Source of the DNA: Verrucomicrobiales bacterium
GTDB taxonomy: Bacteria > Verrucomicrobiota > Verrucomicrobiia > Limisphaerales > J093
Assembly: GCA_024233305.1 (NCBI GenBank)
Contig: JACKPV010000022.1
Coordinates: forward strand, 124,001 to 188,000
Direction of reading: 5' to 3'
DNA: 64,000 bases
Position 1 is the first letter of the stretch; each line of letters begins with the position of its first letter. Shown here one piece after another: positions 43,711-54,300 of the stretch. Below the pieces are notes generated by a model. The model had not been told where the DNA came from. It was given only the letters and a program-made list of their open reading frames with translations, and did no database searches. A program made the translations under genes and the position numbers.

Positions 43711-44694
43711 ATGCTCCACCCGTTCACCCTGCAGCCGATCTTCAAGCAGCGCGTTTGGGGCGGGCGCGCCCTCGCCTCCCTCTACCAGAAGGACCTGCCC
43801 CCGGACATGCCCGTGGGAGAATCGTGGGAGATCGCGGACCGCTCGCCCGACGTCAACCTCATCACCAACGGCCCCCACGCCGGGCGCAGCCTGCGTTGGT
43901 TGATGGAAGACCATCCGCAGGAACTCCTCGGGGAAGCCACCGGCAATGGGGGCCGGTTTCCGTTGCTGGTGAAGCTCCTGGATGCGCAGCAGGTCCTCTC
44001 CTTGCAGGTCCACCCGCCGACAAACCGCGCCCGGGCCCTCGGAGGCGAACCAAAAACCGAACTGTGGTATGTCAGCCACGCCGCTCCGGGAGCCGAAGTG
44101 CTGGCCGGGTTTCACTCCCCCATCGACCGCGCTTCATTCGGAAAACTGCTCGCCACCGGGAACGCCGGACCGGCAATTCACCGGTTGCCCGTGCAGGCCG
44201 GGGACGCCCTGTTCCTCCCCAGCGGCCGCGTGCATGCCCTCGGAGCCGGTTGCGTAATCTTCGAGATCCAGCAAAACTCCGACACCACCTATCGGGTCTA
44301 CGACTGGAATCGACCGGGCGTCGACGGCCAACCGCGGGAACTCCACATCGAAGCCGCCCTGGCCAGCATCGACTTTGACGACCTCCGACCCGCGCTCGTG
44401 CAAACCCCGTGGACCGAACACACCGGCCGGCGACAACGCGAACTGACCGCCAACCCGCTCTTCCGGGTGCTTGAATGGGAGGTTGGCGCCGACCCGGTCG
44501 ACCTTCAGGGACCCAACCGACCGTTGGTCGTCGGGGTAATCCATGGGGACATCCGGATCGCCCATGCCGCGTCGGGAGAGCTGGTTCACGCCCGCGCGGG
44601 GAGTTTCGCCCTGGTGCCCGCCTCCGCCCGGAACAGTGTCCTGTCGGGCCCCGGCGCCCGCGTGCTGGTGGCCGAGCCGGGAACGGGCCGGTAG
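43711..44694 (+). CDS. manA: mannose-6-phosphate isomerase, type I
   Basis: 327 residues, nine bases after accA. Cupin-fold ManA: start FTLQPIFKQRVWGG, WEIADR, then zinc ligands in SLQVHPP (Gln/His), KTELWYV (Glu) and LPSGRVHALGAG (His), and DWNRPG. It interconverts mannose-6-phosphate and fructose-6-phosphate (EC 5.3.1.8), feeding mannose into glycolysis or providing mannose-6-phosphate for GDP-mannose and cell-surface glycans. Its stop is directly followed by the start of the DUF2064 gene, so they are co-transcribed. Confidence 0.93.
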   Translation: MLHPFTLQPIFKQRVWGGRALASLYQKDLPPDMPVGESWEIADRSPDVNLITNGPHAGRSLRWLMEDHPQELLGEATGNGGRFPLLVKLLDAQQVLSLQVHPPTNRARALGGEPKTELWYVSHAAPGAEVLAGFHSPIDRASFGKLLATGNAGPAIHRLPVQAGDALFLPSGRVHALGAGCVIFEIQQNSDTTYRVYDWNRPGVDGQPRELHIEAALASIDFDDLRPALVQTPWTEHTGRRQRELTANPLFRVLEWEVGADPVDLQGPNRPLVVGVIHGDIRIAHAASGELVHARAGSFALVPASARNSVLSGPGARVLVAEPGTGR

Positions 44695-45414
44695 ATGTCC
44701 CCGGCGAAACCGAAACCGCGCCGAACGACCGCGGGCCCGCCGTCGCCGGTCCGGGCGCCACGACCCGGCGGGCAACCAGCTCCCGCAGAAGCGGGACGCC
44801 TGCTGGTCTTCGTCAAGGCGCCACGGCCCGGTTTCGTCAAAACCCGCCTGGCGGCCAGCCTCGGAGTGGAAGCGGCAACCTTGGCACACACGGAACTCGT
44901 CGGTGTGACCCTCGACCGGATTGCCGGCTCGGCCAACGTCACCCTCTGCTTCACACCCGCCGACGCCGAAGCCGAAATCGCGTCCTGGCGCCGTCCGGGT
45001 TGGGCGCTTCTCCCCCAGGTAGCCGGCGACCTCGGCAGGCGCCTCGAACGCGCCTTTGCCTGTGCCTTCGCAGCGGGTGCCGCAAGGGTGGCCGCCATCG
45101 GCACCGACTGTCCCGACCTGACTGCCGACGACCTCGGGGCGGCCTGGCGCGCCTTGGACAGTGCGGACGTGGTGCTGGGCCCCGCCGCCGACGGTGGTTA
45201 CTGGCTGATTGGCCTGCGCCGGCCGCAACCTGCTCTTTTCGACGGCATCGCCTGGAGCACGGACCGGGTGCTGCGCCAAACCCTCGCCGCCGCCCGGGCG
45301 GCAGGTCTGCGGATCGGCCTGCTCCGCGAGTTGCGGGACGTGGACGACGAAGCCGACTGGCGCGCCTATCGGGCCGGCCGGCTGGTGGATTCGCGGTCCG
45401 CGGGACCGTCGTGA
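44695..45414 (+). CDS. DUF2064/TIGR04282-family glycosyltransferase-like protein
   Basis: 239 residues; the ATG abuts the manA TAG. After a Pro-rich N-terminus (1-32), the GT-A-like core appears: LLVFVKAPRPGFVKTRLA (about 36-53), IGTDCPDLTADDL, VVLGPAADGGYWLIGLRRPQ and the C-terminal DVDDEADWRAY. These are the hallmarks of the family annotated as arsenosugar-biosynthesis or general glycosyltransferase A proteins; the true substrate is unknown. Last gene of the accA-manA-GT operon. Its stop is one base from the convergent EEP-family gene stop, leaving no room for an independent terminator. Confidence 0.85.
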   Translation: MSPAKPKPRRTTAGPPSPVRAPRPGGQPAPAEAGRLLVFVKAPRPGFVKTRLAASLGVEAATLAHTELVGVTLDRIAGSANVTLCFTPADAEAEIASWRRPGWALLPQVAGDLGRRLERAFACAFAAGAARVAAIGTDCPDLTADDLGAAWRALDSADVVLGPAADGGYWLIGLRRPQPALFDGIAWSTDRVLRQTLAAARAAGLRIGLLRELRDVDDEADWRAYRAGRLVDSRSAGPS

Positions 45415-45415
45415 G

Positions 45416-46363
45416 CTACCGCCACTCGAGGACCGCCTCGACGGGGTAATGATCCGAGGGGAACCGGCCGGCGTCGTTCGTCCGGTCGATGGCTGCCTCC
45501 ACCGCGGTGAGATGATCCGAATGGAGGATCCAGTCGATCCGGCTCCCTTCCTCCACGAGTTTCCAACCGTTGAAGCTCGCCTCGTCAGCGCGCCGCTCGG
45601 CATGCACCGTGCGATAAGCGTCGATGAGCCGGGTTCGGTCGCCCGTGTCGCCCCGCACCAGCGCGGCATACGGTTCCCCGTCTTCGGTCGTGTTGAAGTC
45701 GCCCGTGAGGATGGCCGGCATTTCGGGCAGCACCTCCGCGGCGCGCCGCCGGATCAGCCGCGCCGATTCCAACCGGGCCTGCCGCCCGCGGTGATCGAAG
45801 TGGGTGTTGGCGTACACCAACTCACGCCCGCCCGCCCGCCGGTCCCGGAGCGCCACCCAAGAGAGCATCCGGGTCAACGACGAATCCCAACTCACACTGC
45901 CCGGCGTCGACGGCGTTTCGCTGAGCCAGAAGTGGCCCGCGTCCACCAGCTCGAAGCGGTCCTTGCGGTAGAAAATCCCGCAATACTCGCCCGCTTGGCG
46001 TCCATCGTCGCGACCGACGCCGTGGAAGGCAAAGTCCGGCAGATGCTGTTGCAAAAACTCGCATTGGAAGGTCAGGGCCTCCTGCACCCCGAGCAGATCC
46101 GGCTTGAAAGCGCCAATCGTCCGCACCACCAAATCCCGTCGCAACGGCCAGCTGTTCTCGCCGTCCGAGGCCGTGCCATAGCGGATGTTGAATGACATCA
46201 CCCGCAACGCCGGTGTCGAAGACTCCGCCGCCACCACCCCGGCGGGCGCGGCACTCGCGAGCATCAGCAATCCGACGGCAACGCTGGAAACGGTGCGGAA
46301 AGCCTGGCGGAACTCGGAATAGCCGGCTCGGGCCCGGCCACGGGGACTGGCAGGTGTGTTCAT
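45416..46363 (-). CDS. secreted endonuclease/exonuclease/phosphatase-family hydrolase
   Basis: 315 residues from the ATG at 46363, which gives a signal peptide ending near residue 45. The EEP core shows LRVMSFNIRYG, LLGVQEAL (metal Glu), YANTHFDHRG, ILTGDFNT and SDHYPVEAVL (catalytic His), the full set for metal-dependent phosphoesterases of this superfamily. Members cleave nucleic acids, sphingolipids or inositol phosphates. An exported form is consistent with phosphate or nucleotide scavenging. The upstream frame before 46363 is not protein-like. It is convergent with the DUF2064 gene with one base between the stops. Confidence 0.85.
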   Translation of the reverse strand: MNTPASPRGRARAGYSEFRQAFRTVSSVAVGLLMLASAAPAGVVAAESSTPALRVMSFNIRYGTASDGENSWPLRRDLVVRTIGAFKPDLLGVQEALTFQCEFLQQHLPDFAFHGVGRDDGRQAGEYCGIFYRKDRFELVDAGHFWLSETPSTPGSVSWDSSLTRMLSWVALRDRRAGGRELVYANTHFDHRGRQARLESARLIRRRAAEVLPEMPAILTGDFNTTEDGEPYAALVRGDTGDRTRLIDAYRTVHAERRADEASFNGWKLVEEGSRIDWILHSDHLTAVEAAIDRTNDAGRFPSDHYPVEAVLEWR

Positions 46364-46607
46364 GGCGAAAACCCTCGCATGCCCGGCCCGGTCTTGCCAA
46401 TCAAGTTGCGCGCATCGTCCGAGAACCGAATCGGAGCCCCCCAGCCGACCGCCGCTCCCGGGCCGCAACGAAACCACCGCCGCCCGCCGCCAGCCCGTGT
46501 GTTTCCACACAGGGGGCATCGACCGCCAAGCGCGGCGGCACGTGAGGTCACCAAATGAAACGCGTCTTGTCCTCAACCGCGCCCGGGACAGGACAACTAC
46601 GAACATG

Positions 46608-46797
46608 TCACCATATCGAGCCGTTGCGGGCGATCAATCGGTAGGTCCCGACGTCCGGCAGGCCAACTTCCGTCAGGGTGAGCCCGGCTTCCGTCGCGGC
46701 TTCGAGGGGTTCGCCATTGAAGAACCACTGGTATGCCATCGGCGCATCCCCTCCCACGATCGCCCCCAGCGTCACCTCGGATTCCGCTGGCGCTAAG
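46608..46797 (-). pseudogene. C-terminal fragment of an Ig-like-domain secreted protein
   Basis: Reading the minus strand from 46797 to a TGA at 46608-46610 gives about 62 residues with the Ig-like domain pattern of verrucomicrobial secreted proteins: AYQWFFNGEPLEAAT, then GLTLTEVGLPDVGTYRLIA and RNGS. The Trp, the central Tyr and the D-x-G-x-Y motif of Ig folds are present. There is no start codon or upstream part. The fragment begins exactly where the repeat at 46794-47039 ends. It is therefore a truncated relic of a larger gene. Confidence 0.7.
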
Positions 46798-47039
46798 CCG
46801 TAACGATGCAGATGGATTCACCACGATTCAACACTGGGAGGGAAACAGCCGCCGACGTGTTCTCGCCCTCTCCGCGGCGCTGAAATCGATACGGCTGCCG
46901 ACCACGCGGGCTCGCCGATTCCGATCAGCAGTTACCTTTCGGTGAATCGTCGCCCTCGGCAACCGGCTGCCCTATCCCAGCTGAATCATGCGCCGACTGC
47001 ACGTCGGCGGCTACGAGTTACTGAATCGTTACGGTTGAG
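46794..47039. repeat. intergenic repeat, copy 2
   Basis: Second copy of the element near 7.0 kb: 46904-47034 aligns with 7055-7185 with 8 differences and no gaps. The left end differs and contains extra sequence (46807-46880). An inner hairpin CGCCGAC-TGCAC-GTCGGCG is at 46991-47009. The outer ends pair imperfectly (TAAGCCGTAACGATGCAG near 46794 against CTGAATCGTTACGG near the right end). Direct orientation relative to copy 1. No open reading frame. Confidence 0.75.
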
Positions 47040-47346
47040 GCGGGGGGTCCCACGGTGAGGCGGCATGACCCCCTGCCGCTCAAAAGAAAAGCAGCGGCAG
47101 AGAGCCAGACAGGTTGCGGCATACCGATGGGTTCACCCGACACGGATTACCAGCGGGCTTCGCCACCGAGTCATCCCCGCGGAGAATCGAACCGACCGCC
47201 GTTGCGAACTGTCGGGGCAGCGTTATGCGTTGGTCGGAAAGCGTGACGAGCAGGTTCGCTGCTCTCGTCGAAGTCGCGCGCGTTCGGCCTTCTCGGCTGT
47301 TCGCCACCCCTGCCAGGCGCACCCGGCCTCCCCTGCCGCGCTGTTC
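47040..47346. other. intergenic region, 307 bases
   Basis: Lies between repeat copy 2 and the end of the GH2-like gene. A stem CTGCCGCT (47073-47080) / AGCGGCAG (47093-47100) with an A-rich loop is present, about 250 bases beyond the GH2 stop; a terminator role is uncertain. Nothing else is recognised. Confidence 0.4.
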
Positions 47347-50300
47347 TCACCATCGGAAGAAGCGGTAGGGATCGTCCCACTCCTCGGGCTGATCGAGGTA
47401 GAGACCGGCAAGCCATCGCTGCTCGTCCGAGCCGCTCGCGAGCGGGTGGGCGAACCGCTCCAGCAGGGGCGTGGCTGCGCGGACTCCGAGATTCCCAAGC
47501 AGCCGGCTGGCCACAAACGCCAGGCGGCGAAAGGTGCGTTTTTGGTTCATCGCCGCGTCCGGCTGGAAATCCCACGGCGCCAACTGGCAGAACACAACGC
47601 CGCCGCCCTCCGCGACCCCGAGCACACCGCCACCCGCTGAATCACCACCTGACACCAGCAGCGCGATGTCGCGCGGATCGCGGTTGTGCAAGTCCGCCGG
47701 ACCGATGCCGCGCCAGGGCGAATCGGAAGGCAGCGAGTCGAACGAGGCGGCAATGAACTGCCGTCGTTCGAACCGAACCGGCGACGGCATGAACGCGTCG
47801 GTTTCCGCCGGACCGGTTCCCAGCGCCAGCACGCGTCCGCCGCCGGCCAGCCACGCGGTCACTTCCACCCGCCGCGGCGCGAGCACCCGGTCGCCGCCCT
47901 GACCAACAACAAGCACCTGGTCCGGGGCCAGCGGGGTGACCCCCAATGGCGCGGCCCGGACGCCGGCGGCCTCGAGGTGCTGTAGCCCCGCGGGATCGCC
48001 CGCGAACACCGCGCTCCGGACCTTCTCGGGATGCCAGCCCAGGGCATAGTCGAGCAGGCGGCGGCGTAACTGGTCCGCCACCGGGTCCGCCTCCGTGCGT
48101 CCCGTAACATCCAACTGGCAGAACAGGACCATCCCCTGCCCTTCGTGGTACTCGAGCAGCGGGCTGTATTGCAGGGCGTAGCCGCCATCGAGGATCGGCA
48201 GGAAGTCGCCGCACGCCGGCTTCTCGATCAGGACGGACGCCACATTGCCCCGGTTGCCACAGCGCCAAAGCCGCGGCACGGCAAAACCGCACCATTCGAC
48301 GGTCGGCCCCCGGCGGGCGTCCAGCGTGTAATCCAGCCGGGGCGGCAGCAACGTCGCCTCGCCCCGCCAGTCCCGCAGGTGCCCGGCGCGGAGACCCTCG
48401 ATCGCCGGATGGTCGCTCACCCGGGGGAACACCTGTCGCAAGCCGTACTCCGCGACGCGAAAACCGAGCCGTTGTTCGAGCACCCGGCCCGTTTGCTCGA
48501 ACACGATCACGCGCAGCCCGACCCGAACCGCGCCGAGATCGGGCGCCACGGCGTCCGGCGTCAGCGCGGATTTCCCAACGACCAGGAGATCGAACCCGGA
48601 GAGGTCCGTGCCGGCGTCCACCCGTTCCGCCCGAATCCCCGCCGCTTGCATCCAGGCCAGGGTCTCCCCCGGCGGATCGAACACCGCGATTCTCCCCGCC
48701 ACGGAAGCCGGCGCGCGAGGGGCGGGAATGTCCAACTGGAAAAGGTCCGTTTGGACCTCGCCGGTGCTGAAGGCAAAGCGCGCCCTGAGCGTCCGCGAGC
48801 CACCAGGCAGATTGTCCGGCAGCTCGATCCGCACCGGGATCCGGGCCTGCTCTCCCGTCGGAACACTCACTTGCACGCTGCCGGTGATGCCGGCGGGCAG
48901 GTCGCACTCCCAGGCAACGTCACAATCCACGGTGGCCCTCGAGTTGTTGATGACGATGAGTTGCTTCGACACCGTCTCGCCGGCCACGAAATTGTGGTCC
49001 TTGCTCGTGAAGGCCGACGGTTTGCCGGCGATGTAGCCGAGGAGGGGCCGGTTGTTGCGCAGCAGAGCCTCCGCGGCGGGGGTGGCCTCCCAATCGTCCT
49101 GTTCGTAAGCGAGGTCCAGGCGTTCATACCGCTGGTCAAGGTAGTCCGCGCTGAAGCCCGGTCGCTGCAAGTGCTCCCAGTCCACTGCGAGTTCCCGCCG
49201 GCCCCGGTCCACGCCGTCGCGCAGCCTCCAGAACAGGCCGTGCTCCCAGGGTGAGATCGCCGAAACCTCCCACGTGCGAAACGCGCGCCAGTTGTCGGTG
49301 AGATACGCGGCGAAGACCGGGAATCGCTCGGTGAAGCCATCCCACCCCACGCGATAGGGATAATCCCAGCGATGCCAGACCCGACCGGCACGAAACTGGC
49401 GGGCCTCCCAGCGCAGGTTGGCCTTTTCCGGTTCGCTGAGAGCATAGGCCGCGTCACCCAGAAGCTGGGCATTCCACTCCGCCAGGCAGAACTCCCAGGG
49501 CACCTGCGCGCTGCCGAACTCGCGCTGTCCCTGGTACCACCCACGGTACATGGTCCAGTCCCAGCTGAAGGGCGCCCCATACTCGCAGAGAAACACCGGT
49601 TTCACGCCTTCCGTCGCCCAATGACCGAACCAGTCTGAGAGTTCCTGAATGGGAACGAAGTTCGGGTAGAAATTGACCGGATGCATCGGCCCCAGGTTCC
49701 CTGAGGCGTGGTGATAGACGAGGCGTTCGGGATCCAGCCGGCTGACGATCGCTCCGGCGCGGAGCGCCAGCCGGACATTGCGGACGGCCCACGTGTCGCG
49801 GGCGTCATGCCGTCCGTCCAGCAGATCGGGATTCATGTCCTCGCTGTAACCGGTGGCGTTGTGGCTCATGGCGTAGGCCACGACCGAGGGATGGCTGCCC
49901 GCCTCCTGGACGTAGAAGGCGGCGTGCGCCGCATAGCCGTTGTGGTCATCGGCATCCGACGCCTGCCAGTCGTAATGGCTGAAGTGCGGCTGTGAAAGGG
50001 AGACCAGCATGCCCACATCGTCCGCGGCCCGGAGGATTTCGGTGAAGGCCAGGTGCGATCCCGGCTCGCAACCATAGTTGTGCGTATAGACGAAATTGAT
50101 GCCGAAGCTCCGCAGCCGTTCCAGGCTCTCCCGGGCCGCCGCATAGCCGGCCCAAGCGGCGCCGACCTGGGCGTTGTCCAGCGGCACAGCGGAAAGAAAC
50201 ACCCGCGTGCCGTTGAGATGGAAGTCCCGACCCTCGACCCAGAATTCGCGGAAACCGAACCGCGTCCGCCAACCGACATCCTCCAACCGACCGCCGGCAT

Positions 50301-51261
50301 CCCGCAGGGCAACTTCGATTTCATACTGGTTCGTCGGCGTATGCAGGTCCCAGCGGCGCGGCGGCGTCCACGCTTCCCAGACGGCCAGCCGATCGGCTCC
50401 CGCGCCAACCGGGCGGCGGAACTCGTGAACCACCTGCTCCCCTTCGAGCACGCGCACTTCCATGGACCCGCCGCCGTTCCCTCGGGGACCGGCCAGATCC
50501 GCCTCGATGGTCAGCCCGCCCCGTCGCACCGAGGGCGTCACCCGGACGTCCTCCAACCGCCGTCCCGCAGGAACGCCCGTCAGCCAGACATCGCCACACA
50601 AGCCACGCCGCGCCACGCGGCCCTCGACCTGCCGGGCGGATGCGCTGTCGGTGTACGATGACAGGACCGCCTTCAGCGGCAGGGCAACCACGTGGAGATC
50701 GAGCCGGTGGATTTCCCCCGCCCGGCAAACGGCGGTGAGATCGAGTTCGCCGCCCGGAAAGCGGATCGTTCCCGCCGGTCGCCCATCGACAAAGGCGATG
50801 GCCAGGGAGTTGAGGTAATCGGTCGTGAGGACAATGCGTCGGCCGTCCCATCCGGGCGGGATGGCAATCTCCCTGCCGTACCAAGCCGCGCGGATGTCGC
50901 CCATCGACTGCCCCTGCCAATCCGGGTGTGGAAAGACGGTCTGGCAGTCCTTCTGCATGTAGTCCGTGATCCCCGGCCAGCAACCCGGCACCTTGAACCA
51001 CCCCCATCCGTCGGGCGGCGGAAGGGTTGCCCCTTCGCCGGCCGGCCGCCACTGCCAGAGACCGTTGAGGCAGATCCGTTCCCGCGACGGCGTCGACTGG
51101 CGGAAGGCCTTGGCCACATCCCATTCCGCCTGCACGCCGGCCGGCAGGGCCGCCACCCGAGGTGTTCCCTGGGCCGTGGCCAGGGCGAGTTCCGCGCCGG
51201 CGGCCAACCCGGCAATTCCAGCCCGAATCCCGCGCTTCGCGATGGGTGACATGCCGCCCAT
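47347..51261 (-). CDS. large secreted GH2-like glycoside hydrolase
   Basis: 1304 residues; Met1 at 51261 or Met4 at 51252, with a signal peptide near residues 1-31. Order: jelly-roll sugar-binding domain (about 45-230, with NGLWQWRP), an Ig-like domain (about 235-340), and a TIM-barrel region (about 345-690) with the nucleophile Glu560 in VFLCEYGAPF. The acid/base glutamate expected in the usual NE pair is not seen: the aligned motif is SHNATGYSEDMNP (about 466-478), with Ala469 after Asn468. This matches a divergent GH2-type branch rather than classical beta-galactosidase. The C-terminal 600 residues hold beta-sandwich and Rossmann-like parts. It is divergent from the CotH gene at 51382. Activity and substrate are unknown. 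Confidence 0.78.
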   Translation of the reverse strand: MGGMSPIAKRGIRAGIAGLAAGAELALATAQGTPRVAALPAGVQAEWDVAKAFRQSTPSRERICLNGLWQWRPAGEGATLPPPDGWGWFKVPGCWPGITDYMQKDCQTVFPHPDWQGQSMGDIRAAWYGREIAIPPGWDGRRIVLTTDYLNSLAIAFVDGRPAGTIRFPGGELDLTAVCRAGEIHRLDLHVVALPLKAVLSSYTDSASARQVEGRVARRGLCGDVWLTGVPAGRRLEDVRVTPSVRRGGLTIEADLAGPRGNGGGSMEVRVLEGEQVVHEFRRPVGAGADRLAVWEAWTPPRRWDLHTPTNQYEIEVALRDAGGRLEDVGWRTRFGFREFWVEGRDFHLNGTRVFLSAVPLDNAQVGAAWAGYAAARESLERLRSFGINFVYTHNYGCEPGSHLAFTEILRAADDVGMLVSLSQPHFSHYDWQASDADDHNGYAAHAAFYVQEAGSHPSVVAYAMSHNATGYSEDMNPDLLDGRHDARDTWAVRNVRLALRAGAIVSRLDPERLVYHHASGNLGPMHPVNFYPNFVPIQELSDWFGHWATEGVKPVFLCEYGAPFSWDWTMYRGWYQGQREFGSAQVPWEFCLAEWNAQLLGDAAYALSEPEKANLRWEARQFRAGRVWHRWDYPYRVGWDGFTERFPVFAAYLTDNWRAFRTWEVSAISPWEHGLFWRLRDGVDRGRRELAVDWEHLQRPGFSADYLDQRYERLDLAYEQDDWEATPAAEALLRNNRPLLGYIAGKPSAFTSKDHNFVAGETVSKQLIVINNSRATVDCDVAWECDLPAGITGSVQVSVPTGEQARIPVRIELPDNLPGGSRTLRARFAFSTGEVQTDLFQLDIPAPRAPASVAGRIAVFDPPGETLAWMQAAGIRAERVDAGTDLSGFDLLVVGKSALTPDAVAPDLGAVRVGLRVIVFEQTGRVLEQRLGFRVAEYGLRQVFPRVSDHPAIEGLRAGHLRDWRGEATLLPPRLDYTLDARRGPTVEWCGFAVPRLWRCGNRGNVASVLIEKPACGDFLPILDGGYALQYSPLLEYHEGQGMVLFCQLDVTGRTEADPVADQLRRRLLDYALGWHPEKVRSAVFAGDPAGLQHLEAAGVRAAPLGVTPLAPDQVLVVGQGGDRVLAPRRVEVTAWLAGGGRVLALGTGPAETDAFMPSPVRFERRQFIAASFDSLPSDSPWRGIGPADLHNRDPRDIALLVSGGDSAGGGVLGVAEGGGVVFCQLAPWDFQPDAAMNQKRTFRRLAFVASRLLGNLGVRAATPLLERFAHPLASGSDEQRWLAGLYLDQPEEWDDPYRFFRW

Positions 51262-51381
51262 TACCGCAGTTCGGGACGACGGTGTCCATCCCGCGCCCCG
51301 ACCACCCGGAGGTCCGCGGCAAGCCGGCGCCGGTCCGTGCGGGAACTTGTCATCGTGGTCAAACAGTGCTAGGCGACCTTG

Positions 51382-54300
51382 GTGCGGAAACTCAATCCAT
51401 GCTCTGCTTGCCGGGTCGTGTCGCCTTGGATCGCGTTGGCGCTGGCCGGCTCGGCCGCCGCGGCCCCGTTCCTCAGCGAGTTCATGGCGGCGAACGATTC
51501 CTGGCTGGCGGACGAGGACGGCGCCTTTGCCGACTGGATCGAAATCTGCAATCCGGACGCCGCCCCGCTTTCACTGGAGGGTTATCACCTGACCGACGAC
51601 CCCGCGGACCTGCGCCAATGGACGTTTCCCGAGGTGACCCTGGATCCGGGCGCGTGCCTCGTGGTGTTTGCCTCGGGCAAGAACCGCGCCGACCCGGCCG
51701 GCGAGCTGCACACCAACTTCCGCCTGGCGGCCGAAGGCGACTATCTCGCGCTCGTGGCGCCGGATGGAGTCACGCTGGTCACCGCGTTTGCCCCCGCGTA
51801 TCCGGCCCAGTCCGACAACGGGTCCTTTGGAATCGCGCGAGGATCTTCCCCTCCGGAATGGACCTTCTTCACCACGCCGACTCCCGGCGCCCCCAACGGC
51901 AACGGCGTTCGCGCCGGCCCGGTCGTGCAGGTCATCGAGCCAAATCCCCCGCAACCGGTGACCGGCCCGTTGACCGTGATGGCCCGCGTCAGCCCCGCCA
52001 ACGATCCGGTGGCCGAGGTGACGCTCTCCTACCGGCGCATGTTCTCCGTTGATACGCTGCTGGCGATGCGGGACGACGGGACGGGCGGGGACGCGGCTGC
52101 TGACGACGGCGTCTGGACGGCGGTGATTCCCGAGTCAGCGTTCGTGCCCGGCGAGATGACGCGCTGGCGGTTCACGGCGCGAGACACCCGGGGAACCGCC
52201 ACGAGCGAGCCGCCGTTTCGGGATCCGCTGGACTCGCCCCGCTACTTCGGCACGGTGCCCGAGGACATCACCGTGCAAACGAAACTGCCGGTTTTCCACT
52301 GGTTCACGACCAGCCCGGGCGGCGCCGGCACAGGGACCGGGTCGCGGGGTTCGGTGTATTACGCGGGCGAGTTCTATGACAATGTGCTGTTCACGCTGCA
52401 CGGGCAGTCCTCGTCCGGGTTTCCCAAGAAGAGTTACAACCTCGATTTCAACCGCTCCCAGCGCTTCCGCTGGAGCCCGGACGCCCCGCGCGTGGCGGAC
52501 ATCGACCTGCTTTCCAACTGGGCGGACAAGTCCAAGGTCCGCCACGTGCTGGCCTACGAGGTGATGCGCGAGTCGGGGGTCGCGGCCCATTTCGCCTTCA
52601 CGGTTCGCGTGCAGCAGAACGGAGCCTTCTTCAGCACCGCCGACCTGGTCGAGGACGCGGACGAAATCTATCTGGAACGGGCGGGGTTGAATCCCGACGG
52701 CGCGCTCTACAAAGTGTACAACAACGTGCTCAACCGCGACGCGGGCAACACCGGAAACAGCGGCGTCGAGAAGAAGACGCGGCGGGACGAGGACAACCGC
52801 GATCTGCAAGCGTTGATTGACGGACTCGACCTGACCGGGGTGGCCCTGGAACGGTATCTCTTCGACCACATCGACATCCCGCGAACGGTCAACATGCTGG
52901 CGGCAAACTCGGTGATCCGCAACATCGACATGCACGCCAAGAATTGGTATATCTACTGCGACACCGGGCGGAGCGGGGAGTGGGCGATGTTGCCGTGGGA
53001 TCTGGATCTTTCCTTCGGCCGCATGTGGAACACCCAGAACACCTACTACGACAACCGCATCTACACCGACGGCTACGTGGTCAACAGCACCTCGATCCGG
53101 CTCGTCTCGCAGCTGTTTTCCAATCCCACCACCCGCGCCATGCTGATGCGCCGGATCCGCACGCTGAGCGACCGGTTTCTCCAGCCGCCCCCCGCGCCCG
53201 GCACGCCCGAGAGCGCACTCTACTTTGAACGCCGGCTTAACGAACAGCTGGCCCTCATCGATCCACCGGACCTCGCCCCATCCGATGCCCGGCGCGATTT
53301 CGAGAAGTGGGGCTCCTGGCGGCACGGCGGCACGTTCGTGCCCTACACGAATCCGAGCCCCGACGTCGAGACCATGGCCGAGGCCGTCCAACGCTGGAAG
53401 GACGAGTACCTGCCGGCCCGCCGACAGTTCATTTACGGGACGCAAATTGCCGAGCGGGGCGGTGAGTTGCCGCTGCCGCAGGTCGGCGGCGGTCCCACGA
53501 CGGATTTCGAGCCGCTCGTCGGGACGGGCGCGCGGGTCAAGGTCCTGGTGCCCGCCAACGGAAACCTCGGCCTGACCTGGACGGGGGAGCCGGCCCTCGA
53601 GCCGTTCGACGACAGCGCGTGGGTCAACGGCGTCTCGGGCGTCGGCTACGAGCGCGGCGCCGGCTACGAATCCCTCATCGGCCTGAACGTCGACTCGCTG
53701 ATGGCGGCAAACAACAGCATCTACATCCGCATTGAGTTCAACGTCGACGATCCCGCCGCCTTCGACCGACTCGAGTTGCGGATGAAGTACGACGACGGCT
53801 TCGCGGCCTTTCTCAACGGCGTGCCGGTTGCCGCGGCCAATGCGCCCGAGCCCCTGGCTTGGAACGCCGCCGCCACCCGGTCGCAGGAGGCCAACCGCAA
53901 TGCGTTCCTGACCTTCGATGTGACCGACCAACGGTCCGCGGTGCGGGCCGGCCGGAACATCCTCGCGATCCAGGGCCTCAACGAGAGTGTCGGCAGCAGC
54001 GACATGATCATCGTGCCCGAACTGCATGGCGGCCTCGTGATTCCGCCCAGCACCCAGGAACCCCGCATCGAGTTCGGCGAAATCGACGCCAGCCCCGTGT
54101 CCGGCAATCAGGACGAGGAATACGTCGAACTCCGGAATCCCCATTCCTTCGCGATGGACGTTTCCGGCTGGCGGCTCACGGGGGCCATCGAACACACGGT
54201 CGTGGGGGGCACGGTGATCCCGGCAGACGGGTCGCTGTTCGTCTCGGCGAACGCCGCCGCCTTTCGCGCTCGCGCCGTCTCCCCGACGGGTGGCGAAGGC

